Positions 27,334 through 38,014 of a stretch of DNA of 64,000 bases are shown piece after piece. Positions within the stretch are counted from its first letter, which is position 1. Each line of letters begins with the position of its first letter. Below the pieces are notes generated by a model that saw only the letters and a program-made list of their open reading frames with translations, did not search any database and was not told the DNA's origin. This DNA is from Propionibacteriaceae bacterium (GTDB lineage Bacteria; Actinomycetota; Actinomycetes; Propionibacteriales; Propionibacteriaceae): NCBI GenBank assembly GCA_030532575.1, contig JAUNKV010000011.1:1-64000 (forward strand), written 5' to 3'. The position numbers and the translations under genes were made by a program.

Positions 27334-28083
27334 GTGCTGGAGTTGGAAGCCCTGGGCGTGCGATACGGCAGACATGTGGTGATCGAGGGTCTCGACCTGA
27401 GGGTCGAGCCGGGACGTGTCGTGGGGCTGCTCGGTCCCAACGGCTGTGGCAAGTCCTCATTGATCCGTTCGGTGGCCGGCGCCCAGCAGCATGGAGGCCG
27501 GGTCTCCTACAGAGGGCATCGGGGGAGACAGCTTCGGGAGCTCGTCGGCTACATGCCTCAGGAAATCCCCGGACACGTGGTGCTGACCGCACTCGAGTCG
27601 GTGCTGGTGGCGGCACGTCGTGGTGGGTCGGCCTGGCGTGTGCGTCGTCGCGAGGAGGAGCAGGCATATCGGGCGCTGGACTCCTTGGGGGTGGGGAAGC
27701 TGGCCAACACCTACCTCGGGGAGTGCTCAGGCGGGCAACGGCAGCTGATCTCCCTGGCCCAGACCTTGGTGGGAGGGCCGGAGCTGGTGCTGCTCGACGA
27801 ACCCACGAGCGCCCTGGACCTGAAACACCAGGTTCAGGTGCTGAATCGAGTGCGTGAACATGTGGCCGAGTCCGGTCAGCGAACTGCTCTGGTGGCGTTG
27901 CACGACATCAACTTGGCCGTTCGCTTCTGCGATGAACTGCTCCTGATGCTCGAAGGTCAGGTGGTGGCGCAGGGAACCCCTGAACAGGTCTGCACGGGTG
28001 AACACCTCAGTCGGGTCTATGACACCGAGGTGGCGGTGAGCGTCGGGGATGACGGGGTTCGGCATGTGATGGCGGTCGGCTGA
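27334..28083 (+). CDS. Iron ABC transporter ATP-binding protein
   Basis: 249-aa FecE/FhuC-type ATPase. Walker A GPNGCGKSS near residue 36, Q-loop in YMPQEIPG, signature CSGGQRQ near 132, Walker B LVLLDEPTSALD near 152 and the switch His in VALHDINLAV. GTG 27334 has a GGAGGGG site. It completes the binding protein-permease-ATPase operon; 10 bases separate it from the permease gene. Confidence 0.95.
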   Translation: MLELEALGVRYGRHVVIEGLDLRVEPGRVVGLLGPNGCGKSSLIRSVAGAQQHGGRVSYRGHRGRQLRELVGYMPQEIPGHVVLTALESVLVAARRGGSAWRVRRREEEQAYRALDSLGVGKLANTYLGECSGGQRQLISLAQTLVGGPELVLLDEPTSALDLKHQVQVLNRVREHVAESGQRTALVALHDINLAVRFCDELLLMLEGQVVAQGTPEQVCTGEHLSRVYDTEVAVSVGDDGVRHVMAVG

Positions 28084-28124
28084 CCCCGCGTTGCCCCTGG
28101 AGCCGGTGACGCTACGGTGGGGGC

Positions 28125-28658
28125 ATGGGTAGAGCGAGCAACAGGACTCAGCTGCTGGAGGCCGCCATCGCGGTGGCGGAGCGGGATGGGCTGCCAGCGG
28201 TGACCCTGGACTCGGTTGCGGCCGAGGCCGGGCTCACCAAGGGCGGGCTGCTCTACCACTTCCCGAACCGCCGTGCCCTGCTCGTCGGGGTCCACGACCA
28301 CCTGGCCGCGGTGTGGGAGGCCGACATGCTGGCCGAGCTCGGTGCGGAGCCGGAGGCCGCCGACCCGAAGGACCGGTTGCGGGCCTACATCCGGGTCTCC
28401 TCCCGGGCGATGAACAAGGCTGAGCTGGTCTACCTGGCCGATGCAGGGGACGACCCGGAGTTGACCGATGAGTGGAAGCGGGTCTCCGACCGTTGGATCG
28501 GCCCCATCGAGGAGACGGCGACGACCCATCCGGAGGTGGCGTTGGCCTGCCTGGCCGCCGACGGGCTGTGGGTTCACGACGCCCTGTCGGGGAGACACCT
28601 GCCGCAGCAGGTGCGTGACCATCTCGTGGAGCAGATTCTCGCCCTGCTGGATCAGTGA
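28125..28658 (+). CDS. TetR-family transcriptional regulator
   Basis: 177 aa. N-terminal helix-turn-helix (TLDSVAAEAGLTKGGLLYHFPNR) followed by an all-helical ligand domain with the TetR_C pattern. ATG 28125; TACGGT six bases upstream, though GGTGGGGG could also act as a ribosome binding site. Its 3' end overlaps by seven bases the end of the convergent 14-TM exporter gene, the usual partner of this subfamily, so it probably represses the exporter and answers to an exported drug or biocide; the operator was not clearly identified. Confidence 0.9.
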   Translation: MGRASNRTQLLEAAIAVAERDGLPAVTLDSVAAEAGLTKGGLLYHFPNRRALLVGVHDHLAAVWEADMLAELGAEPEAADPKDRLRAYIRVSSRAMNKAELVYLADAGDDPELTDEWKRVSDRWIGPIEETATTHPEVALACLAADGLWVHDALSGRHLPQQVRDHLVEQILALLDQ

Positions 28659-30154
28659 TCGTTGCTCTCGTAGAGGCTGGCCCGGGACCCCATCGGGTAG
28701 CGACGCAGCGCCACGGTGGTGACCACCGTCGCGATGGCCAGCACGATGGTGATGACCAGCAGTACCGTGAAATGGGCGCTGGTGAAAGCTGTGGCGGCGG
28801 CGTCGATGATTGCCGGGTCACCAGTGGCCTTGGCCTCGACGATGCTCCTCCCGGCAGCGGCGGGGGCGCCCTCGGGAAGCTGGATGCGGGCGGAGTGGAG
28901 CAGGCTCAGCAGGCTGCCGAGGACCGCGACGGCGATCAGCCCGCCGAACTCGTAGGACACCTCCTCCACGGCTGAGGCCATTCCTGCGCGTGACGGCGGG
29001 GCGTTGCCCACGATGGCGGTGGAGGCCACCGACATGGCGGCACCGCACCCGGCCCCGGCGATGATGAGCCCGGCCACCAGGAGCCACAGTGAGGACTGGG
29101 CCCCAGCCAGGGCGCACACCATGCCGAGGGTGGCGATGCCGAACCCGCCGCCGATGATCAGGCGTAGCCCCAGCGTGTGGAGCAGAACCCCGCCGAGCAG
29201 GCTGGTGGGGAGCGACCCGAGGGCCACCGCCGTCACCACGAGGCCGGCCTGGAGGGGGCTGTATCCCTCGACCAACTGGAACCGCTGGGTGGTGGACATC
29301 TCCACCCCTGCCACGCCGAACATCGCGAGTGCGGCGGCGAGCACGCCGGTGCTGAAGGCGGGGTTGCGGAACACGGCGAAGTCCAGCAGTGGCTCGGCGA
29401 GCCGGTGCTGTCTCCTCACGAACAGGTGTCCGCCCACGACGGCCAGTGCCAGGCTGGGCAGGACGATCTCCCACCGGGGCGGGAAGTGGGCGGTTTCCTT
29501 GATGGCCAGGACGGCACCGGTGAGGCTGGCCAGCGCCAGCAGTGAGGAGAGCCAGTCCCAATGCTTGGAGGGGTCGACGGGGCTGGAGGCCGCGACCAGC
29601 GGGGTGGCCGCCAGGGCGAGGATCACCACGGGAACGTTGATGAGGAACACCGATCCCCACCAGAAGTGCTCCAGCAGCAGACCGCCCATGATCGGGCCGC
29701 CTGCCATGCCGATGATCGCGACGCTGCCCCACACCGCGATGGCGAGGTTGCGTTCGCGCACGTCGTCAAAACTCACCCGGATCAACGCGAGGGTGGCGGG
29801 CATCATGCTGGCGGCGCCCACGGCCAGCAGGGCGCGTGCGGCGATGAGGGAGAGTGAGGTGGTGGAGAAAGCGGCCCAGAGGGAGGCGGCGCCGAAAATC
29901 ACCAGGCCGATCAGGAAGAGGCGACGGTGCCCGAACCTGTCTCCCAGGGTGCCGGAGCCGAGGAGCAGTCCGGCCATGACCAGCGGGTAGGCGTTGATGA
30001 TCCACAGTGCCTCCGACGTGGAGGCTCCCAGTTCGGCGGTCAGGGTGGGCAGGGCCGTGTAGAGGATGGAGTTGTCCATGGCGATCATCAACAGGCCGAA
30101 GCTGACGGTGCCCAGCAGCATCCAGCGCCGAAGCGGGGTGTTGTGTCGGATCAT
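28652..30154 (-). CDS. MFS drug exporter, DHA2 (14-TM, SmvA/QacA-like)
   Basis: 500-aa proton-driven exporter with 14 predicted helices. Family motifs include LDR-like DNSILYTALPTL in helix 1 (motif D1), GSGTLGDRFGHRR (motif A) and the motif C region around GGPIMGGLLLEHFWWGSVFLINVP. Predicted to extrude cationic biocides or dyes. ATG 30154; the AT-rich stretch upstream (about 30168-30190) serves as promoter and holds an imperfect CAAACTAAACTTG dyad that could bind the convergent TetR protein. Divergent from the methyltransferase. Confidence 0.93.
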   Translation of the reverse strand: MIRHNTPLRRWMLLGTVSFGLLMIAMDNSILYTALPTLTAELGASTSEALWIINAYPLVMAGLLLGSGTLGDRFGHRRLFLIGLVIFGAASLWAAFSTTSLSLIAARALLAVGAASMMPATLALIRVSFDDVRERNLAIAVWGSVAIIGMAGGPIMGGLLLEHFWWGSVFLINVPVVILALAATPLVAASSPVDPSKHWDWLSSLLALASLTGAVLAIKETAHFPPRWEIVLPSLALAVVGGHLFVRRQHRLAEPLLDFAVFRNPAFSTGVLAAALAMFGVAGVEMSTTQRFQLVEGYSPLQAGLVVTAVALGSLPTSLLGGVLLHTLGLRLIIGGGFGIATLGMVCALAGAQSSLWLLVAGLIIAGAGCGAAMSVASTAIVGNAPPSRAGMASAVEEVSYEFGGLIAVAVLGSLLSLLHSARIQLPEGAPAAAGRSIVEAKATGDPAIIDAAATAFTSAHFTVLLVITIVLAIATVVTTVALRRYPMGSRASLYESNDH

Positions 30155-30217
30155 GCCGCTACTGTACCAACAAGTTTAGTTTGCTTTTCGGGCGTGGTGC
30201 TGGGGCAGGATGGAGGG

Positions 30218-30919
30218 GTGAGGGAAACCCGGATGGCTCTGAGCGCTGAGGATGTGGCCTCCCAACTGCGATGCCCACGCGGAGATGCGGGAAGAATGCT
30301 GGGTCGGACGATGAATCTACGGAACCTGCCGATGATCGTGGGGGCGTTGACGCAACTGGCCATCCGCGACGGCGAACGGGTGCTGGAGGTTGGCTGTGGC
30401 GATGGCGGCCTGCTCGGCCTTGTGCTGTCCCTGGCGAAGGACGTCCGCTACACGGGGGCGGAGCTTTCCGCCGACATGGTGACCGCAGCGAGGGAATTCA
30501 ATGCTGCGTTCCTGGAGGCCGGGCTGGCTGACTACGTGCTGGTGGGATCAAGGCGGCTGCCCTTCGCCGATGCTGCTTTCGACTGCGTCCTCAGCGTCAA
30601 CACGATCTATTTCCAGGAGAATCTGGCTGCCTGGTTGGGGGAGCTGAGGCGGGTGCTTGCCCCGTCGGGAAGGCTGTGTCTGAGTTTTGCCGAACGCCGG
30701 TTCATGCAGCAGCTGGCCTTCACCCGGCACGGCTTCCACCTGGTCGATGGTGACGAGGTGGTGGCCTTGGCGAAGCAGCAGGGACTGAGGCTGTCACGGC
30801 GTGTGGAACAGCGGGACCTGGCGGTCTCGAAGGACGGGAGACTGCTGGAGAGGCCGTTCGTCCACCTGATCCTTGAAGTGGGGCGTGCGGGGCTCGAACC
30901 CGCGACCCAAGGATTATGA
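30218..30919 (+). CDS. Class I SAM-dependent methyltransferase
   Basis: 233 aa. SAM-binding motif I VLEVGCGDGGLLG near residue 50, motif II/III around LPFADAAFDCVLSVNTIYF, typical of a Methyltransf_11 domain; substrate unknown. GTG 30218 (AGGA seven bases upstream) and ATG 30233 (AGGGA) are both plausible starts. The last 13 codons run antisense through the 3' half of the tRNA gene, giving the well-known artefactual-looking tail RAGLEPATQGL; the natural domain ends near HLILEVG, so the C-terminus is decorated rather than truncated. Confidence 0.85.
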   Translation: MRETRMALSAEDVASQLRCPRGDAGRMLGRTMNLRNLPMIVGALTQLAIRDGERVLEVGCGDGGLLGLVLSLAKDVRYTGAELSADMVTAAREFNAAFLEAGLADYVLVGSRRLPFADAAFDCVLSVNTIYFQENLAAWLGELRRVLAPSGRLCLSFAERRFMQQLAFTRHGFHLVDGDEVVALAKQQGLRLSRRVEQRDLAVSKDGRLLERPFVHLILEVGRAGLEPATQGL

Positions 30920-30952
30920 GTCCTCTGCTCTGACCGGCTGAGCTAACGCCCC
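30879..30952 (-). tRNA. tRNA with CAT anticodon (elongator Met, or Ile2)
   Basis: A 74-base cloverleaf: acceptor GGGGCGT/ACGCCCC, D-arm GCTC...GAGC, anticodon stem GAGGA/TCCTT with loop CTCATAA, T-arm GCGGG TTCGAGC CCCGC, discriminator A, CCA not encoded. The CAT anticodon means elongator methionine or lysidine-modified isoleucine; initiator is excluded because the stem lacks the GGG/CCC pairs and the first pair is G-C. I favour Met but cannot separate it from Ile2 by eye. Confidence 0.93.
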
Positions 30953-30996
30953 CAACCGGGAACAGTGTAGAGCCTCACACGGGTCGTCGATGGCTC

Positions 30997-31002
30997 TATC
31001 CT
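30997..31002 (+). promoter_or_regulatory. -10 element TATCCT, leaderless start of DUF885 gene
   Basis: TATCCT ends six bases before the ATG at 31009; no Shine-Dalgarno present. Confidence 0.45.
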
Positions 31003-31008
31003 GAAGCA

Positions 31009-32655
31009 ATGCGTATTCCCTCCGCCATCGATGCCATTGCTGAAGCCCATGTCGACGCCCTCGTCGCGCACAACCCTGAATACGCCACGAACCTCGGCGT
31101 GCCCGGCCACGATGACAAGCTGAGTGACCACGGCCCCGAGGCCACCGAGCAGTGGGCCGACCACCTGCGGGACGTGCTGCGGCAGCTGGCGGGCACCGAG
31201 GCCGTCGATGACGTGGACCGCGCCACCAAGGCCGCCATGCAGGAACGCCTCGGGCTGGAACTGGAGTGCATCGAGGCTGGCGACCAGCAGGTGGCCGTCA
31301 ACAACATCGACTGCCCGCTGACCTGGACCCGAGACCTGTTCGACCTGGCCCCCACCGAGACCGACCAGGACTGGGCCAACATCGCGGCTCGGCTGCGGGC
31401 TGTGCCCCAGGCCTTCGGCAGCTGGGTCGTGACCCTGCGCCAGGGCATCGCCAGTGGCAACGTCCCCTCCCGGCGGGCCGTGCTGGATGCGGCAGGGCAG
31501 GCCCGGGACCTGACACGGGCCACTGGGCGATTCCAGCAGCTGGTGGATGAATCCGGGCGCGACGGGGTCCTCCGCGCCGAGATCGAGAAGGCGGCCCGGA
31601 TCGCCCGTGAGGGTGCAGCAACCCTGGCCGAGTTCCTGGCCGACGAGCTGGCCTCGGTTGCCCGCGAGGCCGATGCGGCTGGGCGCGAGCGCTACCAGCG
31701 GGCCTCCCGGGAATTCCTCGGCGCGCGCATCGACCTGGACGAGACCTACGAGTGGGGGATCGAGTCCCTGGCCCGCATCACTGCTGAGCAGGAGGAGCTG
31801 GCGAAGCAGATCTCCGGCGGCACCATTGCCCAGACCATCGAGCAGCTGAACGCTGATCCGGCCAACATCATCCACGGCACCGACGCCCTCAAGGCATGGC
31901 TCCAGGCCACCGCGGACGAGGCCATCGAGGCCCTCGACGGCAAGTACTTCACCCTCGATCCCCGGGTGCGCACCGTCGAGGGGATGATCGCCCCCTCGGC
32001 CACCGGCGGGATCTACTACACCGGCCCGTCGTCAGACTTCTCCCGTCCGGGGCGGATGTGGTGGTCCGTGCCGGAGGGCGTGACCGAGTTCACCACCTGG
32101 CAGGAGAAGACCACCGTGTACCACGAAGGGGTTCCCGGACATCACCTCCAGGTCGGCCAGGCCGTCGCCCAGGGGGAGAGGCTCAACCGGTGGCGTTCGC
32201 TGGCCTGCTGGGTCTCCGGGCACGGCGAGGGCTGGGCGCTGTACTCGGAGCGTCTCATGGACTCCTTCGGTTTCCTCAGCCCGGCGGAGCGACTCGGGAT
32301 GCTCGATGGACAGCGGTTGCGTGCCACCCGTGTGGTGCTGGATCTCGGGATCCATCTGGGCAAGCCCGCTCTCGGCCAGTACGGCGACGGTGTGTGGTCC
32401 TACGACAGTTGTCATCGCCTGTTGCGGGAGAACGTGGCGATGGAGGAGAACCAGCTGCGCTTCGAGCTGCACCGCTACCTGGGCTGGCCGGGTCAGGCAC
32501 CCAGCTACCTCATCGGTCAGCGGATCTGGGAGCAGATCCGCGACGACGCGGCCCGGCGTGGCGGGGAGGGCTTCGACCTCAAGGACTTCCACGACCGTGC
32601 ACTGGCGGTCGGTTCCCTCCCGCTCGACGTGCTCCGGGAGGTGCTGGCCGGGTAA
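31009..32655 (+). CDS. DUF885 family putative metallohydrolase
   Basis: 548-aa cytosolic protein of the DUF885 family, a probable peptidase related to M32/M3-like gluzincins. The conserved VYHEGVPGHHLQVGQ segment near residue 370 has the HExxxHH-type metal site of the family. No signal peptide. The start ATG 31009 is apparently leaderless. Its TAA stop doubles as the beginning of a TAACCT -10 for the downstream glyQS, so the two genes are adjacent but probably transcribed from separate promoters. Confidence 0.9.
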   Translation: MRIPSAIDAIAEAHVDALVAHNPEYATNLGVPGHDDKLSDHGPEATEQWADHLRDVLRQLAGTEAVDDVDRATKAAMQERLGLELECIEAGDQQVAVNNIDCPLTWTRDLFDLAPTETDQDWANIAARLRAVPQAFGSWVVTLRQGIASGNVPSRRAVLDAAGQARDLTRATGRFQQLVDESGRDGVLRAEIEKAARIAREGAATLAEFLADELASVAREADAAGRERYQRASREFLGARIDLDETYEWGIESLARITAEQEELAKQISGGTIAQTIEQLNADPANIIHGTDALKAWLQATADEAIEALDGKYFTLDPRVRTVEGMIAPSATGGIYYTGPSSDFSRPGRMWWSVPEGVTEFTTWQEKTTVYHEGVPGHHLQVGQAVAQGERLNRWRSLACWVSGHGEGWALYSERLMDSFGFLSPAERLGMLDGQRLRATRVVLDLGIHLGKPALGQYGDGVWSYDSCHRLLRENVAMEENQLRFELHRYLGWPGQAPSYLIGQRIWEQIRDDAARRGGEGFDLKDFHDRALAVGSLPLDVLREVLAG

Positions 32656-32658
32656 CCT
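32653..32658 (+). promoter_or_regulatory. -10 element TAACCT, leaderless start of glyQS
   Basis: TAACCT, formed by the stop codon of the upstream gene, ends six bases before GTG 32665. Confidence 0.45.
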
Positions 32659-32664
32659 GTCCGC

Positions 32665-35718
<3,054 letters not shown>

Positions 35719-35739
35719 CGCAACGGCTCAGGAGGGAGC

Positions 35740-36159
35740 ATGGTGATGGCACCACCCAGTCAGGCCGCTGTTGCTGCTCCACTGGTCGACGGTGAGCACG
35801 TCTTCACCTCGGACGGGGTCGAGTTCCGGGTGGGTGGGGAACTTGTCCGGAAGCTGGCCAAGGGTGGAGCACGGGCACAGCTCTTCGACGAGATCGTGGG
35901 CGGCTACCTGGCGGCGATGCCCCAGGTGGCGCAGGCCATCCGTGCCGAGCTGACGCCGGACTGGTTCGACCCTGCGGTCCTGGGGACCGGGGCGGAGGAG
36001 ATCGCGGCCTGCCTCGGCCCGGTGACGGTGCACACCGTGTCCCGGAAGTGGGGAACCCGCTTGACGTACACCGAGCACCGGATCGACGAGGACCACCTCC
36101 TCGACCTGGAGATCACCGGGGCCTGGGAGTCCATCGACGAGGTGGGCCTCGACGGCTGA
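35740..36159 (+). CDS. Hypothetical protein, 139 aa
   Basis: Unrecognised soluble acidic protein. ATG 35740 follows GGAGGG closely and ATG 35746 is an alternative with more usual spacing. No motifs, signal or membrane segment. It follows glyQS by 21 bases and is closed by a 7-bp hairpin (36178-36200). Confidence 0.65.
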   Translation: MVMAPPSQAAVAAPLVDGEHVFTSDGVEFRVGGELVRKLAKGGARAQLFDEIVGGYLAAMPQVAQAIRAELTPDWFDPAVLGTGAEEIAACLGPVTVHTVSRKWGTRLTYTEHRIDEDHLLDLEITGAWESIDEVGLDG

Positions 36160-36177
36160 GACCACCTCATGGCCAGA

Positions 36178-36200
36178 AGTGAGCAGAAAAAACGCTCACT
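36178..36200 (+). terminator. Hairpin after the 139-aa gene
   Basis: AGTGAGC and GCTCACT (7 bp, perfect) flank a nine-base A-rich loop, 18 bases past the stop. No T tract follows, so termination is likely but not certain. Confidence 0.4.
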
Positions 36201-36275
36201 GACCGAAAGGCTGACGGAACCGCGCATTCCGGGGGTCTCGGGACTGCCCTGGGTTGGCTGAAGGGTGATGCAAGG

Positions 36276-36292
36276 CTCAACCTTTGGTTGAG
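36276..36292. promoter_or_regulatory. Palindromic operator candidate before the roadblock gene
   Basis: CTCAACC-TTT-GGTTGAG, a perfect 7-bp dyad with three-base spacer, ending five bases before a TTGACA -35 (36297-36302). Placement is typical of an activator site; the binding protein is unknown. Confidence 0.55.
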
Positions 36293-36296
36293 GCTA

Positions 36297-36325
36297 TTGA
36301 CAGGCTTGGTAACTTTCGTCAAACT
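36297..36325 (+). promoter_or_regulatory. Promoter of the roadblock-PAS-PhnD operon
   Basis: Consensus TTGACA at 36297-36302, 17 bases, then CAAACT at 36320-36325 as a weak -10. One of the few consensus -35 boxes seen in the window. Confidence 0.5.
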
Positions 36326-36385
36326 CGATGATGTCGATTAGCCAAAAAGATGGCAGGATCGAGTACCGACAGACGAAGGAAGACC

Positions 36386-36754
36386 ATGTCCAGGATTGAT
36401 CAGATCGAACAGTTGCTCAAGCGGCTCGTCGCTCTCACCCCGGATCTGGAGGGGGCAATCCTCGTCACCCTCGACGGCCTGCCGATTGCCTCGGCGCTGG
36501 CCGGAGGGACCGACGAGGACCGCGTCGCCGCCATGGGGGCCGCAGCACTCGCCACCGGATCACGCACGGTGAGCGAGCTCGCCCGCGGTGAGCTGGAGCA
36601 GGTGCTGGTCAAGGGCAGCGAGGGCTACATCGTCCACATCGCCGCCGGACGCGAGGCCGTCCTCATGGGCATCTCCAACGGCCTGGCCAAGCTCGGCATG
36701 ATCCTGTTCGAGATGAAGTCCACGGCCAAGGAACTGGCCCGCGAGCTCGCGTGA
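36386..36754 (+). CDS. Roadblock/LC7 domain protein
   Basis: 122 aa, a single roadblock/LC7 domain beginning MSRIDQIEQLLKRLVALTPDLEGAILVTLDGLPIAS and ending with a helix. ATG 36386 has GAAGGA five to six bases upstream; twelve further open codons lack support. Bacterial roadblock proteins such as MglB regulate small Ras-like GTPases or bind other sensory proteins, but no MglA-type GTPase is in this window. Stop overlaps the next start by four bases (GTGA), so it is translated with the PAS protein. Confidence 0.9.
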   Translation: MSRIDQIEQLLKRLVALTPDLEGAILVTLDGLPIASALAGGTDEDRVAAMGAAALATGSRTVSELARGELEQVLVKGSEGYIVHIAAGREAVLMGISNGLAKLGMILFEMKSTAKELARELA

Positions 36755-37233
36755 CCCAGATGGAAGACATGACCTGTGCGGGCGAAGCCCAACAATGGAC
36801 CTACCACGACGGCACGAGCCGCCGGGTGGTCGTGACCGACGTCGAGACCCTCTTCCCCTCTGGCGAGCTGATCGTCTCCCAGACGGATCGCGACGGCATC
36901 ATCACCACCTGCAACGATGCCTTCGTTCTCATGTCGGGCTTCGAGAAGCACCAGCTGATCGGCGCGCCGCACTCCATCCTGCGACACCCCGACATGCCCC
37001 GTGCCGCCTTCGCGGACCTGTGGAGCACCGTCAACCAGGGCAAGCGCTGGTCCGGCTACGTGAAGAATCTGCGTGCTGACGGCGGTTACTACTGGGTCTA
37101 CGCCACGGTGATCCCGAAGGTGCGTGGCGGCGAGATCGTCGGCCACACCTCGGTCAGGCGCGAACCGTCACGTGACAAGGTGGCCGAGATGGCTGCCATC
37201 TACCGGCAGATGATCCTGGACGAAGGGCGCTGA
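36751..37233 (+). CDS. PAS domain sensor protein
   Basis: 160 aa with one Aer-like PAS domain: LIVSQTDRDGIITTCNDAFVLMSGF, HPDMPRAAFADLW and GYVKNLRADGGYYWVYATV are the hallmark strands. There is no output domain and no membrane segment, so it must signal by contact. Aer-type PAS domains bind FAD; that ligand is possible but unproven here. GTG 36751 overlaps the roadblock stop; the PhnD-like gene starts five bases after its stop. Confidence 0.9.
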   Translation: MTQMEDMTCAGEAQQWTYHDGTSRRVVVTDVETLFPSGELIVSQTDRDGIITTCNDAFVLMSGFEKHQLIGAPHSILRHPDMPRAAFADLWSTVNQGKRWSGYVKNLRADGGYYWVYATVIPKVRGGEIVGHTSVRREPSRDKVAEMAAIYRQMILDEGR

Positions 37234-37237
37234 GACG

Positions 37238-38014
37238 ATGACCATGCACTTCGCGATCAGCCCTGATGTCAACATCAAGAACGTCACGGACTGGTTCATC
37301 CTCAACACCAAGGTGCAGCGGATCACCGGGTTGGCCTTCACCCCGACCGCCTACACCGATTTCGCGGACCTGCACGCCGCCTTCGAGGAGGGCCGTGCCG
37401 ATGTGGTCTACGCCAACGCGGCCGACACCGCCTACCTGGTGCGCGACAAGGGCTACCTCCCCGTCGCCTGGGCGCGCGGGATGGCCAAGGAGGCCGTGAT
37501 CGCGGTCTCGGAGAACAGCGACATCACTGATGTCGCGGCCTTCAAGGCCCCGCTCACCGTGGCCGCGACCGACGCCCCCGACGTGGAGCGGGTGTGCCGG
37601 ATCATGATGGAACCGGCCGACATCGGCTACCGGGACCTGGAGCTGACCATCCGCCCCAACCCAGTGCTCGTGGCCAAGGCCCTGATCCAGGGTCAGGCCG
37701 AGGTGGGCTTCTTCCCGCAGGACGCCTACGACGACCTGTCGTCGATGGTGCGGATGCAGCTGCGCGAGCTGGTGCGCAGCCGCATCTACGTGGTGCGCAG
37801 CAGTCTGCTCGCCAGCCCCCAGCTGGCCGACCACGTGGAGACCCTGTGGCAGGGGCTCGACGACCTGGCCAAGGGAGGTGCCAACGACGACCTGATGGCC
37901 GCACTCGGTGCCCCCAACGGTTGGGAACGGCTGGAGCAGGAGGACACCGAGTTCATGATCGACCTCATGGACGCCCTCTCCCAGGACGGCGAGGAACCCC
38001 GCCGTCGCGCCTGA
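37238..38014 (+). CDS. Cytosolic PhnD-like (type II periplasmic-binding-fold) protein
   Basis: 258 aa matching the PhnD/SsuA-type binding-protein fold: FADLHAAFEEGRADVVYANAADTAYLV and ALIQGQAEVGFFPQDAYDDL are typical of the ligand-cleft regions. Unlike transport partners it has no signal peptide or lipobox: it starts MTMHFAISPDVN. No ABC permease or ATPase is nearby. It is therefore a probable intracellular ligand sensor in the roadblock-PAS operon. A large antisense frame from the neighbouring lipoprotein runs over its end (from 37786). Confidence 0.85.
   Translation: MTMHFAISPDVNIKNVTDWFILNTKVQRITGLAFTPTAYTDFADLHAAFEEGRADVVYANAADTAYLVRDKGYLPVAWARGMAKEAVIAVSENSDITDVAAFKAPLTVAATDAPDVERVCRIMMEPADIGYRDLELTIRPNPVLVAKALIQGQAEVGFFPQDAYDDLSSMVRMQLRELVRSRIYVVRSSLLASPQLADHVETLWQGLDDLAKGGANDDLMAALGAPNGWERLEQEDTEFMIDLMDALSQDGEEPRRRA

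Noticed and set aside
37238..38014. Phosphonate import by the PhnD-like protein
   Set aside because: No signal peptide, no permease, no ATPase and no phosphonate lyase genes nearby.
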